A DNA stretch of 64,000 nucleotides from Paracyclopina nana (lineage: Eukaryota; Arthropoda; Copepoda; Cyclopoida; Cyclopettidae), in NCBI GenBank assembly GCA_019096065.1, contig JAGUCH010000001.1, positions 10,478,001 through 10,542,000 of the forward strand. The letters run 5' to 3'. The stretch's first letter is position 1. The number at the start of each line of letters is the position of its first letter. Both the position numbers and the translations under genes were made by a program. This document shows positions 21,537 to 34,900 of the stretch, piece by piece. The notes beneath the pieces were generated by a model. It was not told where the DNA came from, did not search any database, and worked only from the letters and a program-made list of their open reading frames with translations.

Positions 21537-22782
21537 AACAGTGATATTTCCCCCCAATGATGCGTTATTCACGTGCAACGACGGAAGAATTGCGATCTGC
21601 GAGCGTGTGCTAACTTTTCATGGAATCGCAAGAGCAAAAACGAATGGTCAGCGGCAAATTGTACAAATATCATCAAATCTGCACAGAAATAAACTCTACC
21701 GTACATGGATCCAAAGGTAGTACTTTTGGCCAAGCTAAGCTAGCAGAGTGGCTATCCGCGGGCTGATAGGAAACAGTTTAATGGCATAGGACCTGGCTGT
21801 AGAAGCAGCAGCTTTCTTTTCTTCTTCTTAGGTGGTTGAGCTTTCTCCTTTGCTGTGGTGGCGGCCGAAGAAAGCCGAGAAAAATAGAACACAATTGCTT
21901 CATGCACACTAGAGGTCGACAATGGCACTCTCGGAAATGGCCTTGCGATAAGACAAAGGCCTCAACCGCCAAAAAAGCACCAGCCATTACACCAGACTTT
22001 ATTTTATTATTGTTTGTAGCCGTCCCACACACACACACAACATGCTATAACCACATCAAATTACCTTGCAGCCTGCTCGAGTCAGAGTAATTGCATTTCT
22101 GTTTGGGCTTTGCTAGGAAAGCCCAGAGTCTGAGCTGCAAGTCACGCGTATGAAACAGCGCCAATTTCATTTCATGGGCTTGTAAAAAATGAGCCACACC
22201 GACTTTAATTCGGCAGCTCGTGTCGTAATTCAGCAGCCTATCAGAACAGAGGCAATGTCTCGATTAGCTTGTTAGATGGTCTCACTCTCCGCAATTGTGT
22301 TATCCTATTATACCATGAGGCTGATGACCATTATGTGGTTACATTAAGAGCTGGAAGAAGTCGAGGATAGGAAGATTAAAGATATCGTCTGTAATTTGCG
22401 TCGACTCAGGATTGCTCCTATAGCTCAGCCATCTTGGCTCAGCCAATTTCGGATAAGTAGTCAAGGCCAGCGAAAACAAAGTACTACCCAAGAATCGTAG
22501 ACACATCGAGAGTTTTTGCTCATCAAGTCACCAAGAAGAGCTGGCAAAAAGCAACAAAACAAGATCCATCAAAAGTGACAGCACTTTTACTATGGCGAAA
22601 CTTTGGGAGTGCCCATCGCAAGGAGCCATGCATTCATTCATTGAGGAAAGGGTCGTCACATCCAATAAAAACCAACTCGGGCGAGCTTTTCAATACACTA
22701 CGAGTACATTTGTAAATTGTAAAAATAGCACTGGATTGACAAAAGCTAAGTATGATTCTTGTCAATGTGTATATAGTTTCTC
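21537..22782. other. Convergent intergenic region, nothing recognised
   Basis: Lies between the 3' ends of the EF-hand gene (+) and the XK-related/GIY-YIG gene (-). Open frames at 21778-22090 exist on both strands and show no family motif. A short CA-type run is at 22026-22038. Confidence 0.5.
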
Positions 22783-24729
22783 CTATGTAGATTCTGCCAA
22801 GGTCATGACATCGACGCCACTTAGCTCGTCTCGGGTATTGAGTCCCCAAGGAAGAAGAGTCATCAACTCGTGCTGCCAGTAGCCCTCTCTTCTCTGTAAA
22901 CCATCACTGCTCATTGTGTGGTCAATGATCTGCAAGAGATTGTTGACCTTAAACTAACAAGGGTGATAAGCCATTTTTAGCTAGCCTTGCACCATTCGAG
23001 CGAAAAGAACTAATGAGCCAAGTCAACAACTTACTTGAATGCGAAAGCTGGTGTAGCCGCAGGCTCCCGCAAAGTGTTGTCCCAAATGGGACGACTCTTT
23101 GTCAATTTCTCTTCTGTGGCCATAGTGCCTCTGCTTCAACGTCTGGGCCGTCTTGCCAACATACTGCTTCTTACATTTGTCGCACGTAACCTATGAGAGA
23201 CTTGGGAATCAGAACACAATACCCACGTCGCAGCGCATAGCTACTTACTAAATAGATGACATTCTTGGTGTGGCAGCCAACACTGGGCATGAACTTGTAC
23301 TCCTTTCCTGTCATGGTACTTCTGAAACTTGTGCCAGTGATGAGCATGTCGCAAGTCACACAATTATCATTTTCACATTTGCTGTTTCCTGGCCTGGCAT
23401 GGGGCCGACTGCCATAGTTCGAGGAAGGAGAGGCTGGTCTTTCAGAGATTTCTAATGATGGATAGCTCGGATTCAGTGGAAGTTGTTGCTCATAGTATGG
23501 CGGCGGCGGTGAGCCCGGAGTTGTGACAGCTGTTTGAATTGTTGGCCTTCTGCGGCTGCCACTGCTATGGCCAATCGAGGGAACAGACGGCGTAATCGCG
23601 TCCCAAGTCCTCACTGCGTCCCTTAAAACTTTCACGTGATGTACGTACACCCAGCTAAAGGCCGCATTCATAAGGAGAAGGAGCACTGGGATCAAGTAAA
23701 GGATGAGACGGTTTGTTGCCTCCAGAATAACAGGATGAGATTTGTAATTGTGACTGAAAAGGTGCGTTTCCATGAGAGCCGCGTATGAGATGAGGCTTAG
23801 CAAGTTGAGTAGGCTGAAAAGGCCGTGGCTCAAACGAGCTTGCTTCAAGAGGCTTTCCTGTAAAAAAGGAATCAGCACACTCAAAGCAAAGTTTTATTGC
23901 CGCTACCTGAGTCACTCTCGCCCTTCGCACTTCAGATACCGAGTGTCCAGCTGTATTGGCTGCAAAGTTGCAAAAATTCGTTCCTGGGCTGTCACCTAGC
24001 TGCTTTGAATGTCCAGATGGAAACGTCAGCAGGGTGTAGCTATAGAAAGCGCTTTTCCACCCGAATCCGAAGCATTTGAAGGCAATCAAGTGTATTAGGT
24101 AAAACGTGGACGCAATGCCTATTGCCCAGTACGGTGTAACGGCAAACATCAGTGATCCGACGTACATCCGGAACAAAATGCCAGAAGTGCTTACAGCCAA
24201 GCTAAGCATAAATTTTCCAGCGCTTCTTCCTCCGTCCCATTTTTCGTCGTTGTAGTAAGTCGATGTCACAATGATGGAGACAAAAGAGGAAAAAATGGAC
24301 ACCAAGCTGAGGACTCCCCAGAAATCCGGATCCCTGAGAAATTACAATTAAGATTAATAACCTCAACTGTCAAGAGTAACTATAGTACCTAAAGACGGCT
24401 TCAAACTTGACGACACCTCTCCAAATTGCAGTGCATTGTAAAAGCAACTGGGGTATAGACTCAAACAAGGCCTCGAAGGTGGTGTTGATCAGCGAAAAGG
24501 TCAAAATGCAGAATTTCTTTGAGCTCATCGGATCGCCTCTCTGGCATTTGCCAATCAAAACGTAAATGCAAGCGGCAAGGAAGCAGCAAAATGGGAAGAC
24601 CAAAGTCAAAACGCCCCATATTGGATGTCCAGAGTAAATCAAGCTGCTGGCGTGTATGATGTCAGTGACAAAGTCGATGGGGCTAATAAATGCCCTCAAA
24701 AAAAGGTAAGCAGTCCAGGGTCCAATCAT
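22783..24729 (-). CDS. XK-related membrane protein fused to a C-terminal GIY-YIG endonuclease domain
   Basis: Exons 24729-24389, 24333-23907, 23857-23249, 23190-23035 and 22929-22783 join in frame to 559 aa. Residues 1 to about 350 are XK/XKR-type: SPIDFVTDI, the hallmark ESIPQLLLQ (about 89-97) and multiple membrane helices ending LYLIPVLLLLMNAAFSWVY. XK-related proteins act as or support phospholipid scramblases. A Ser/Pro-rich linker (GSPPPPYYEQQLPLNPSYP) leads to CENDNCVTCDMLITGTSF and TMTGKEYKF, then VIYLVTCDKCKKQYVGKT (GIY and YIG equivalents, Tyr457 and Tyr469), QRHYGH (Arg480, His481, His484), RREGYWQHEL (Glu526) and GLNTRDE (Asn542). CxxC plus HxxxH inside the domain is the zinc-finger-like arrangement of Penelope-type endonucleases. 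The fusion lies within exon 3. Untranslated exons probably lie at about 24780-25060. All GIY-YIG key residues are present, so activity is plausible but unproven. Confidence 0.9.
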
Positions 24730-25332
24730 TTTCTGGAAATAATTAACATAAAGTCAATAAATGTGAAATCATTGACTTGGTTCACTTACAATTTCACCAT
24801 TTGTTTTGGACTTTTTCCAAGGCCAGCAGCAACCTTGAGAAGAAAGGAAGGCCGGAAGAGCAAAATGCGAGAGAGAGTGAGAGAGAGCAAAATTTGTTTG
24901 ATCAATCAGCGACCTGAAATCAGATTTTTATTTCATTCAACTCACTTCAGTCGCATAAGTTATTCAAAAATATGCATGAAAGAGGCTGAATTTTTACCTG
25001 CCAATCCGTTAGCAAAGTTAGTAAGACGAAAAATCGCAGAATTCGGTTGAAAATAAAGTCAGCTGATTAGCTTTTAAAAACAACGCAAACTGACGAGCGT
25101 CTTCAACAAAATTTAATTTTCATGAATTTGTAAGTTGTTATTTATGTTTGAAAAGATCCCGAAGGTTACTTTTGTAGGTATATAATCTTTGTTATGTTTT
25201 ATATTTCTTATGTTGACACTAAAAAATTGCTTTTTTTATTTCATGGTTTTATTATTTTACTCTTCAAGTTTGTTGATATATTTGCTGAAGTAGGCAGCGG
25301 CCCATCAACAAAGAGCTGAAAACTTGATTATA
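24730..25332. promoter_or_regulatory. Bidirectional promoter region, XK-related/GIY-YIG and bublin genes
   Basis: About 600 bp separate two divergent start codons. The minus strand shows probable 5' UTR exons: one ending TTGGCAG before gtaaaa (near 25018) and one of about 44 nt after a long CT-rich tract (near 24832-24789) followed by gtaagt. No core promoter element was identified with confidence. Confidence 0.45.
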
Positions 25333-25716
25333 ATGGTAAATGAAGAAGAGCCTCCAAAGCCAGAATTACCAGAGGAACCGGAGAAGATGGACGAAGATCT
25401 TGCTATTGGAAGTGTTGATAATGAAAATGACGACGAAGCCGACGAAGAAGGAGATGAATTGGACGACTTTGACGATGCTGGTGAGTCACGTGACTTGGGT
25501 ATCATAGATTGCTAGCTGTTACTAATAATTTTCTTAGCTTACCGAGCTCTGGATGCTCAGTTGGATCAGCTCAACTCTGTTCTGGATGTCCTGGAGGAAA
25601 GGAATGATCGAATACATGGTCAAATGAAAGAAATGCTCAATGCAAAGAAAGAAAGCAACCACAATAATGACCATGACCGACCGTATCCAGATGGCAGCTC
25701 CGGAACTTCAGCTTAG
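25333..25716 (+). CDS. bbln: Bublin coiled-coil protein (UPF0184/C9orf16 family)
   Basis: Two exons, 25333-25480 and 25538-25716, join in phase 1 to 108 aa. The N-terminal half is strongly acidic (ENDDEADEEGDELDDFDD). The second exon gives the family signature AYRALDAQLDQLNSVLDVLEE followed by RNDRIHGQMKEML, a short coiled coil comparable to human bublin (INSMLDQINSCLDHLEE). The nematode family member is an intermediate-filament-associated protein needed for normal intestinal lumen shape. The start is the ATG at 25333; it is in frame with two upstream codons of no importance. Head to head with the XK-related gene. Confidence 0.85.
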
Positions 25717-26331
25717 CATTTACACAAATCAAGTTATGATCAATGATTCTATCGAGCTTTTCTCCTTGCTGATTTTACCATTTGTTGGTGTTAGTAGATA
25801 CCTTACTGTTAAAGTAAATAATTATTTCCTATTAAAAGTATACTCCTTTGCTTACTTTCTTTCACGATAGATTTTAACCCTAGCAGATACTAAATTAGGA
25901 TAAAGTTTTTTGCCCAATTTTGTGGGCATTCTTCATATCGAGTCGTTTGAAAATATTTTATTCGTCCTCACAAACTTTGAAGAGACAACAACATATAATA
26001 ATAGAAAGATACCTTTTGGCAATATTGACGAAAAAACCCAAAAAACAAAACAAACAAAAAGGTCAACAAAACCATCAACATGTGTCTGAATGAATAATAT
26101 CTGTCAAAAATTACACAGCTGGTAATGATAATAATAATATCAGATAGCTAATAAGGCGTTGGCCGATGCAAAAAAAATCGAGGTTGTTTGAGCAATCATA
26201 AAAAAAGTAGTGCTAGGTGGAACGAAAAAGCCAGATATGTCATTGTAGGTAAAATGTGGTCCGTCCGAACGGAGGATTCCTTTTGTCAACAGATTTTTTC
26301 TCATTTCAGTCTTACATAGCAAGTCAACTTT
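25717..26331. other. Intergenic spacer between bublin-like and KLF genes
   Basis: AT-rich convergent 3' region containing a purine/C run (aaaaacccaaaaaacaaaac) near 26033-26060. No gene recognised. Confidence 0.5.
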
Positions 26332-29300
26332 TCATGGTGATGGGAGGGAATCCGACATTCTATCTGAATAGACGGGCTCTTCGGAGGGCGTGTCCTCGGA
26401 GGAATTGACTGAATCAGCCTTGCTCAGGCTTATTGCCACCTTCTTTCCGGACTTTGTTGTATCGCCATCTTGTGACGATGAGGAGAGACCCATTTTCCTC
26501 TGGCGTAGAGCACTGGTATTGAAGTTTGGATGCCGTTTGGCATGTTTGCTGAAATTCAAATGATAGACTGGTCAAAATCTGCTCCATTGAGCCGTCTAAA
26601 GCTGCAGAAAACTTTTTTAATTAGGCGGCAGTCGTCGCAAAAACGATTTCAGGCCACATACGAGGCATATGGAGAAGAAGAAGTTTGTGCAGAAATGACT
26701 GCTAAATTCTTTTCTGAAAGATTTCTTATGAGATTGCTTGAAGAGTTTTCAATCCGGAAGCTAGTTGGTCCTTGCAAAATGAAAGCTGCAAGCAGTACCT
26801 GAGGTGGTCAGATCTCATGAACCGTTTGTGACATACGGGACATATGAAGTTTTTCTCTCCTGTGTGTGTCCTTGTGTGTCTCGCTAATTCATCCGAGCGA
26901 GCGAATCTTTTGCCGCATCCAAGCCACGAGCAAGGGAAAGGACGTTCTCCTAGAAAAGAATGATGAAGCATCGAATTAACATCTGCCAACACTTAGAAAC
27001 AATGAGTTGGCATTGCTAGCAGTTTTTTGCACCGATGTCCTCGATCTCCCCTTCGCGCAATATTTGTCAAAGCAAGAGATGAATGGAAAAAGCTCAAAAA
27101 TGTGCGCGAGAGCCGGAAAGAAATTTGCTGAAGAAGAAGACGGAATATTGTAGAGAGAGAGAGAGAGAGCAACTGAAATGGGTGTTGTCCCAAAGGTAGT
27201 TGAAATATTTCAAAAACATGCTTCAACTGCTTTCTGAAATTCTAGAAAGTCACGTCAGAAGTGCATCAAAATTTGCGGCATTTCACGCCAGGTCCGATTA
27301 AATTGACCTTCCCTTCATGCTTATACTATGATGATTATGTAGATAATTTCAGTAGATAAGAAAAAAAAGATTCTAGAATAGTACGTGGCATATCTCCAGA
27401 TTAGTGTTCCGTGTTAAAAAATGTCTTTTCTTACCTCCTCGCCAGAGAATAACGAGCTAAATTAGACGTGAGCTAGTACAGTGATGTAAATGTTTGCCAT
27501 GCTACCTTGTACTATCAACGCATAATTTTCAAGTTGATGGCAACACAATGTGTCAAATAGAAGTTTTATTTAACAGTGGCCATTTTGGCAAAATTGCAAG
27601 AAACCGCCAATAATTTTTTTTGTACTCCATGTCACCCATCACCTCCCAATGGAGCAAGTAACCTGCGAGTTAGCTAGAAAATGCATTCTTTGCATAATTT
27701 GTTCAAACAACAGAAAGCATTTCAGTTGAAATCATTCAGTTGTACTACTACTCTGAAGTTCCAAGCAGCCAAAAAAGCACAAATAATCCGACCCAGCCCC
27801 CTTCTTCCTTCTAGCTTTCTAAATTAAATAGACACTCCCCAAAATGCAACATAATGAACACTGGAGCAACTAATATTGACAAGAATAACCTTGGACTGCT
27901 CCTGATGAGCAACAATTCAAATCGTTATCATGCAAGCCATCGTGCAAGAAATTTGACACTACTAGAAGTTATATATTTTGAACTGCTGCAGCTTGCTTGT
28001 ATATGGTGCAGTACATGTGACGAGCAATAAATTACGCTAACACTCAGGGTTACACGCGCCCATAGCTGTCCACCAGATGAGGCCACAAAAAAGGGTGGAT
28101 CGTTGCAGAAAGGCCAAACTGCTAAAAAACTAATAAGGCCAACCTGCATGCTTTTCCCTATATATGGCGCACAACAGTGAGAGATAATTAATCCTGCAAA
28201 ATTAGATATGGACAGATAATCCGAGATATACCTGACTGAAGGCTGACTGCCGATAAATTAATCATGCTTCACTATTGATTTTCCACACACCCTTTTAATA
28301 ATACTCTGTACCTAGATGGCAAACTCTTGCTATTTAAAAGCGCTAAGTTGGTTGAATAACGTGCTGTTCAAACACAGCCCATATGGATTCTGTGAAACTT
28401 CAAGTATGGCATGACGACAAAGCTGGAGGATTTTATTGGTATCATTGAGTAATAGACAAGTGGATGTCCTTCTCACAAGTATGCCCGTTTTTTACGCGCT
28501 CGCTCTCGTCTCAAGGTGGGAGTGACTTGGGCACCGCTCGACCTTGCATTTCTAAAAGTCCCTGGCCGTGCGAGCGACTAAATGACCGTTTTTTACACAG
28601 TTTAGGTAGCCGCTAAAAAGTGGAAAATGCACCGCCGCTTCGCGAGATCGATCCATCAATGCATTATCTGAAGACACCCTTAGATACCAAATCAACTTTC
28701 TTCCTTGGCTTAGCATTAGTTGGCTAGGAAATATGATCTGGCGACTATTTTGATGATTTATTCTTGGAAGGGAAAGGCGAATCGATTGTGGCTCCTTTGG
28801 CTAGCATAGTGAAGGTTTGCTTGCGCGTACGGATAAGCACACTCGCGCATGCAGCAGCCTAAGATTTTAAGGGGCGTCAATAAAAAACCGAGCAGCAGTA
28901 AAAAACAGGTAGTGGGTGTGGCGCCAGCGAGAGACGATTATTGGAAGGCCCAAACTTTTCTTTTTACCTTGGCCAGGCTGTGGCAGCATCCGTGAAATCT
29001 AGACCCTTTAACCACACCCCAAAATCATAATAATGGAAGGACAATTATCTGCACTACTGAAGCACCACTTGCGCCGCGCCGCCACGCTCAGATTCGTGAA
29101 AATTTTCACCTTTCAAATGCAGGATCAGGGTCTTGAGCTGTAATCTATCAAGGATGAGAAGCAGGCACACTGAGCCGAAAAAATATGCCCGAGTCAGCAG
29201 TATTTTACCCATTGGTACTGTTGCAATGACGTCGATGATGACCTTAGTAGCGCGCGAGCATGGCGGTATTTTCTAGTATAGTACGTGGCCATGCAGGAAG

Positions 29301-31923
29301 TGAAGGTAGCATTCGCTAATGACAATGCATTTTTGCCAGAAATATCCCAATCACGCAGAAAGAGAGTGCGAGGAAATCTGAGGAAGAATTTGCGAGCTTC
29401 TAACGCAGCTGTGCATTATTTCCAAAAAAAACCAAGATTCCATGCATGTATCGTATAGAATAAACACGGCATATTAGCAGTATCGAGCACTTAGTTATGT
29501 CGTCTGCTGTCATTGCAGCTTGTTTTTCTCCCTGTGCGACACCACATTGAATGGAAATCTGAAACAGATACAGCCTTTTGAAAAGAGTCTCCAGCTCGAA
29601 GCTGTCATTTAGCAGTGCGAAGAGGCCAGAGAAATCCAATCAAGCAGCTTTGTGTAAACCCTGTTGATTCTAGGTTGAAATGTCACAATAGCAGCAGAGG
29701 GGTAAAAGGTTTCCTCAAGGATTTCCCAACAGAATTGCTCTGGTAGCCCAACCATGATTGCGCTCGACAGAAATTGGGGCTCGAAGTAGTCCTCGTTTTG
29801 GAGGAACAACATCTGTCTAGCTTGGCTACAGCAGTCATGTGAGAAGAATTATAAAAGTACCTTGACTCAAGGTAGTTTATATAGCACACGTTTTCACACT
29901 GTGGCTGGCTGGGATCGAAAAGTTTCGATGCACAGCTAAAACTGGATTCGAGATGTGTTACCCCCCAAAATAGCGTACTTATGATGGCAAAAATCTGCGC
30001 TTCACTAGATGATGGCGGAAGTCGTTTGGCGGCCATTTCTACCCAGTGTGAACTTTATACTTGCTTGGTAACTGCCATGAGTTCACATTCGACTACCCTC
30101 CTTTGTTTGGGAAAATAGGACTTTTTTAATTTCACCTTTTTACTCGCTACTTGTCTTTTCTCCCGTAGCCTTTTACATTTAGCTGCAATCAAGCCCAGCC
30201 CTTGAATCCGACATTTAAAGCAATTACACATGTACGCATTAAAACGAAATGCACCGAAATCAACCTTGACTATACTGGTTGCACTTTTTGACACAAATCC
30301 ACCAATATATGGTGCATCTTACTTTTATGCTGACCCATTTAACAACAGCTCGATTCTGCCATTACGTAGCACTCAACAATTTGCGGCAATTTTCCAGTTA
30401 ATCCCCAAAGCCATCACATTGCAGACGTAATGGTCTTCCTTGGTTTTGATGATCATTGTTTTTTGCGCCATTTTCTTGGCTGGATCTGATGGCTTGCTAG
30501 CTGCGCATCATCAGATAGCTTATATTGGAGTGTATGACAAAATATCCAACATAACTGGGATAATTGTGTAGATCAATAATTCTCATCAATGATAGATAAT
30601 GTCATGTATACTGGCTCCTCTAGGAAAACACATCTTTTTTGGCCACCACCATCATCGTCGGTGATGTGGTGGCTCATGAACAATGGTAGCTAATTTTGGG
30701 AAGAAGGATATCCATGCCGTGTTAATGATTGAGCACCGAAGGATGGATGTGAATGAGCAAGGACGCGTTACATGATATGGCATTGACTGCGTTTCTTCGA
30801 CGGGTCAATTTCCAACAATTTCCCCGTCATAATTCATTTTCTGTTGGGCCTTGACAAAATGTCCTCACTAATCAGCAATAGCTACCACGAGCTGATAAAC
30901 TGATATGGTCGATGCAAAAGCAAAAAGAAACGCATATCTCAAAGATGCCTGAAAAAGGTGGTCTTCGCTCGAGACGCCCCTTTTTGAAAGTGATGCGTGT
31001 TGTTATGAGCTTCGTACAACGTAATGTGTAACGGCACCTAGGTTGACATCTCGCTGTCATGCATCAGAATTAGAATCTGAAAGTTGGGGAAGCTGCTGTC
31101 ACTCGCGAGCTAGTATCATTTTCATACGTCTCCATTGATAAATTCGATCTCGAATCGAAATGTGAGACCCAGCTCTATGGCTCCCATATCTCATACAATG
31201 ATGAGTAGCAAAGTCAGCATCCGGGTGTAGCATGCAGCCATAGAAAAGAAAGATGCATGCTAAGCTGTTTGCTACGACAGAGTGTAGTTCTACTATCTGA
31301 ATGGAGGCTAGCCTGCAACCAAGATGGCTGAGAGGAAAAGAAAGACGAAGAAACCCAATTAACGATGAGGAAACCGTCATTACAATACTACCATGGCCGA
31401 GGGGCATCAATAAAAAATAGTAGCCAAGCAATATCCTACCTGTATGCGTTCTGAGGTGAGCCTTAAGGTGTGATGACTTGCCGTAGACCTTGCCACAGCC
31501 ATCATGTTGGCAACGATGGGTTTTCAGCTTTTGTGGCGCCCCACCAGACGCGCTCGCAGCTGACAAGCTGACCGCTGAACTGCTGTGCAGGCCTGTGGCA
31601 GGCTCGGCCAAGACGACAAGTTTGGACTTGTCATCAAGGTGAGGGGGGAAGTGGGGCACTGGATCTTGCCTGACCCGCTTTAGATCTGCCAGGATCCTGG
31701 CTATCATAAAGAGGTTAGAAGGGTTGCTGTTGTTGCCGCAATTGTTGTTGTTGTTGGCTGCACCAGATAAACAACTACTGTCAGGCTTCAGGCTTAGATC
31801 CAGGGGGGCGGGGGGTAAGGGGGCGTGCACCACCGCTGGTTTGGCCATGTGCTTTTTTGAGGTTGAGTGCTGAGACATTGCCACGAGACAATGGGCTGCA
31901 AAGATGTCTTGATTGACGTCCAT
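26332..31923 (-). CDS. Kruppel-like transcription factor, KLF9/13/14/16 subfamily
   Basis: Three exons, 31923-31440, 26949-26799 and 26548-26332, join in frame to 283 aa. The N-terminus [17 protein letters not shown] matches the Sin3-interacting motif of KLF9/13-type repressors (AAQCLVSIS in KLF9). A Pro- and Asn-rich middle holds PLDLSLKP, similar to a CtBP-type PxDLS motif. Three C2H2 fingers follow: [37 protein letters not shown] and [18 protein letters not shown], separated by HTGE(R/K) linkers. These fingers bind GC/CACCC boxes. The tail is Ser/Glu-rich. Introns interrupt finger 1/2 and finger 3, and intron 1 is about 4.5 kb. Nuclear repressor/activator by family. Confidence 0.92.
26950..31439. 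other. KLF intron 1, nothing recognised apart from low-complexity DNA
   Basis: About 4.5 kb. A GA-repeat is at about 27152-27170. The segment 28430-29300 is more GC-rich with CpG (gcgctcgctctcg, cagcgagagacg) and could hold regulatory elements. Open frames on both strands (for example 29683-30036 minus) have no family motif. Confidence 0.45.
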
Positions 31924-34900
31924 GGTTCATAACATGGTTTAATGCCTTGATTAAGGATCTTTACTGAAAGACTTTGATCTGACTACTGAATAACTAACAG
32001 CTTCAAAAAGTGGGAGGAGGGGGCCAAGAGAGCACTCACTTATGTTCTGCTGCACACCTCCGTCAATTTCAGGCCGCTCGCTTCTTGGCTAGGGTCGACG
32101 AAACTGGTAGCACAGTGTGAACTACATTCCTGAATAGGAAGTTTATCATCGAGTAATTGTGACGATTCCGCATCTCTGTCAAATGAACGAATAATTGGGC
32201 ATAATCAAGGTTTTAAAAACATAGGATCATACGCCTATCATAGACTGGAATGGGAATACTGTAATAAGTCCGTAATGTTAAAAGTCCTGCTATTAAAAAT
32301 CCCCATGTAAAAAGTCCTAATATATTTAAAAGTCCTGATGTAAAAAGTAAACTCTACAAAGACTATTTTTGTACAAATATCAATAATTGTTCGATAAAAT
32401 ATTAAGGCATGTATTTCATTTGTGAAACAAAGTTACCGATTGAATAATGTTTGACTTATCAATGTAAGTCTTCTCTACTGTTTGAATTTGCTCCAATGAA
32501 GCAAGCAATTTTTCGAACCTTTTTGTAGCAGCTTATTGATTACCTATCTCTCTAAATACACTTCTCTGGCTATGTTTGACTTGTCAATGTTAGAGTCTTC
32601 TCTACTTTTTAGCTTTTAGCCTTAGATTTTTTCCAATTTTTTACTTCGGTGGTACGAAAGTTAACTGATACATAACGACATGAAACTTGGGAAAAATTCT
32701 GGTTGGGAGAGTTAATATTAGAATCACAAAAAGATATAGATACGCTCTTTAATGGACTTGCATTAAGGTTTATATTATTGCTTTTATGGTATTTTATAAA
32801 AATTGGGACTTTTGACATCCAGTCTTCACATAAAATGACTTTTGATATCTGGCCTTAACATGAGCGGACTTTTAGTATCTGGACTTTTTTGATCTGGACA
32901 TTTCACATAGCGGACTTTTTACAGTACATTCACTGGAATTAATCATGGGAAAGCTTTCCGCTTAATTTTCTGTAAGATATGCCTTAAATTTTGTGGACCG
33001 CAGGCAATGCGAGCGAGCTCATCCAAGTTGACCCAGCGATCTAGCCCGCTCCTTCGCCGCGAATTCAGAGTGCGCGAGCTCAGCACATTTGACCCAGAGT
33101 TGCAGCCTGTACCGTCCGGTTCGGCCGCTTATCGTCAAAGACGCATCAATATGAACTCGTAAACAAGGCCATACCTATCCTACCGGCGAATTATGTAACA
33201 TTTTGGAGGTCCCGTCGCTACCTGCATCAGACCTCCAATAATTTCTTATGAATCAGTTTTTCTCATTATTTTTTTCGCAAGGAGGGAATTTGTCAAGTGT
33301 AACTTGTACGTACATAGGCGGATATTGATAATTATGCTCCTTTTAATCGAAGAGCAACAAAAAATTATGTCAATTTCTGGCCGGAACTTGCGAACTGCTC
33401 AGCTCTCTCAGCTAATGGTAGTAGAGACTAGCCCTTCAGAGATATTTCATGTTTCCAGCATGTTAGAAAACTTTAGAGGAACTTCAAAATTTTCTTGCTA
33501 GTCTAATTTACCGCCTCTGGTTGATCAATGTACGGTTTCCCCCTCTAGTCACCAAGTTGTACTATAAAAGATTTTGAATTTATAAGGCAAATCAGCAGAC
33601 AGAAATTAATAAACCAGGCTTACCATTACCAAAATAGAAGCCTTCTTTCTAGAAAATAAATCTTCATTAGCAAATCAGACACCTGAAATCTGAAAATAGG
33701 CCTAACCAAGATGATCTATAGTATAAGGTGAGCTCGTGTTTTAGGTTCACTTTAGCACTCGGCCAGACTATGCTGTGGTAAGCTTCTAGGCGAAATTTTA
33801 ATAGAGCACTGTGTGTTATGCATTTTCACATCTAAGAATTCCGCCAGATATTGACTCAAAATGCCAAATGGGCTTTGAGTTGGATTTTTTTCTGAGCATA
33901 TCTGGTAGCTCAACAAGAAAGCGTGAGATTAGCCGGCTTGCCAAGAATTTCACGCGCAAATCACGCCCTCGCGTTATGAAGTAAATGACATTAGCACCCC
34001 CTTCACTTACACGAAATAACTAAATTAAGTTGAGTTATTTCAAGTTGCTTTTCACCGTCAACATTAGCCATACGATATGGGGCTGGGCCTAACCAAGGGC
34101 CAAACATGGCCAACCGTAAGAGTAGTTGGTGTTTACAACACTTTTGGGAGTTTGAGTTGCTGATTCTAGAATTGTCCTTAACTATGAATTTGCCTCTTGG
34201 CTCCTGCTCTGCAAAGCTTAATCCAAGCAAAGATCAGCTCGTTTTTTGTGTGTGTCAGTACAAGGATCTAATTGCGGGGGCCCACCGTAGGCTGACAATT
34301 CTAAAACAGTTTTGAAAATCCAGTACAACATCTTTAGCCGTAACTATGCGTTGCAAGAGTTTCGTCAACCCTAGCAGCGTAATTGCGTGGCTCACAGCTG
34401 TTCTGGAGTGTTGAGTGCAACGAGCGCAAGTCCCGGATAGACTTAGAAGAAGCTCGAGCCAAGCAAGGCAGCTGGCTTCCAATATCGGCTCGTTGCTCGC
34501 CGCTCGTCCGTTTGCCGCACTTTTTCAAACGCGCACCACCATCGGGGGAACAGAGGCACCAGATCGTGGCTACTTTTTGCTGCATTTGACAACCATCCCT
34601 GCGAGAGTTATTTTTGGGGACACCATTGAGATGTGGCTTTCTCCACTGCCTAAGGACTCCACGCATTGATGCATAGGTATTTTATGCACGCGGACTGATT
34701 TGGCCTTGCAACGCTGCCATTTTCCTCGCATGGTGGTGCTACGTAATGAACAGCTGACTGAGTGGTAGAGTGCATGCGTGCAGCAGTGGTAGGGAGGCTT
34801 GACAAAAGCTGCCTAGCTCCGCAAGCTGGCCGCTGCCGCATGCACGCACGGTGCCGAGAGAGTCGGAGGCTAGGCCTGCATGCATGAATTTGCTCATTAG

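Noticed and set aside
22592..22882. 96-codon plus-strand frame
   Set aside because: Shadow of the last GIY-YIG exon on the opposite strand, which has motif and splice support.
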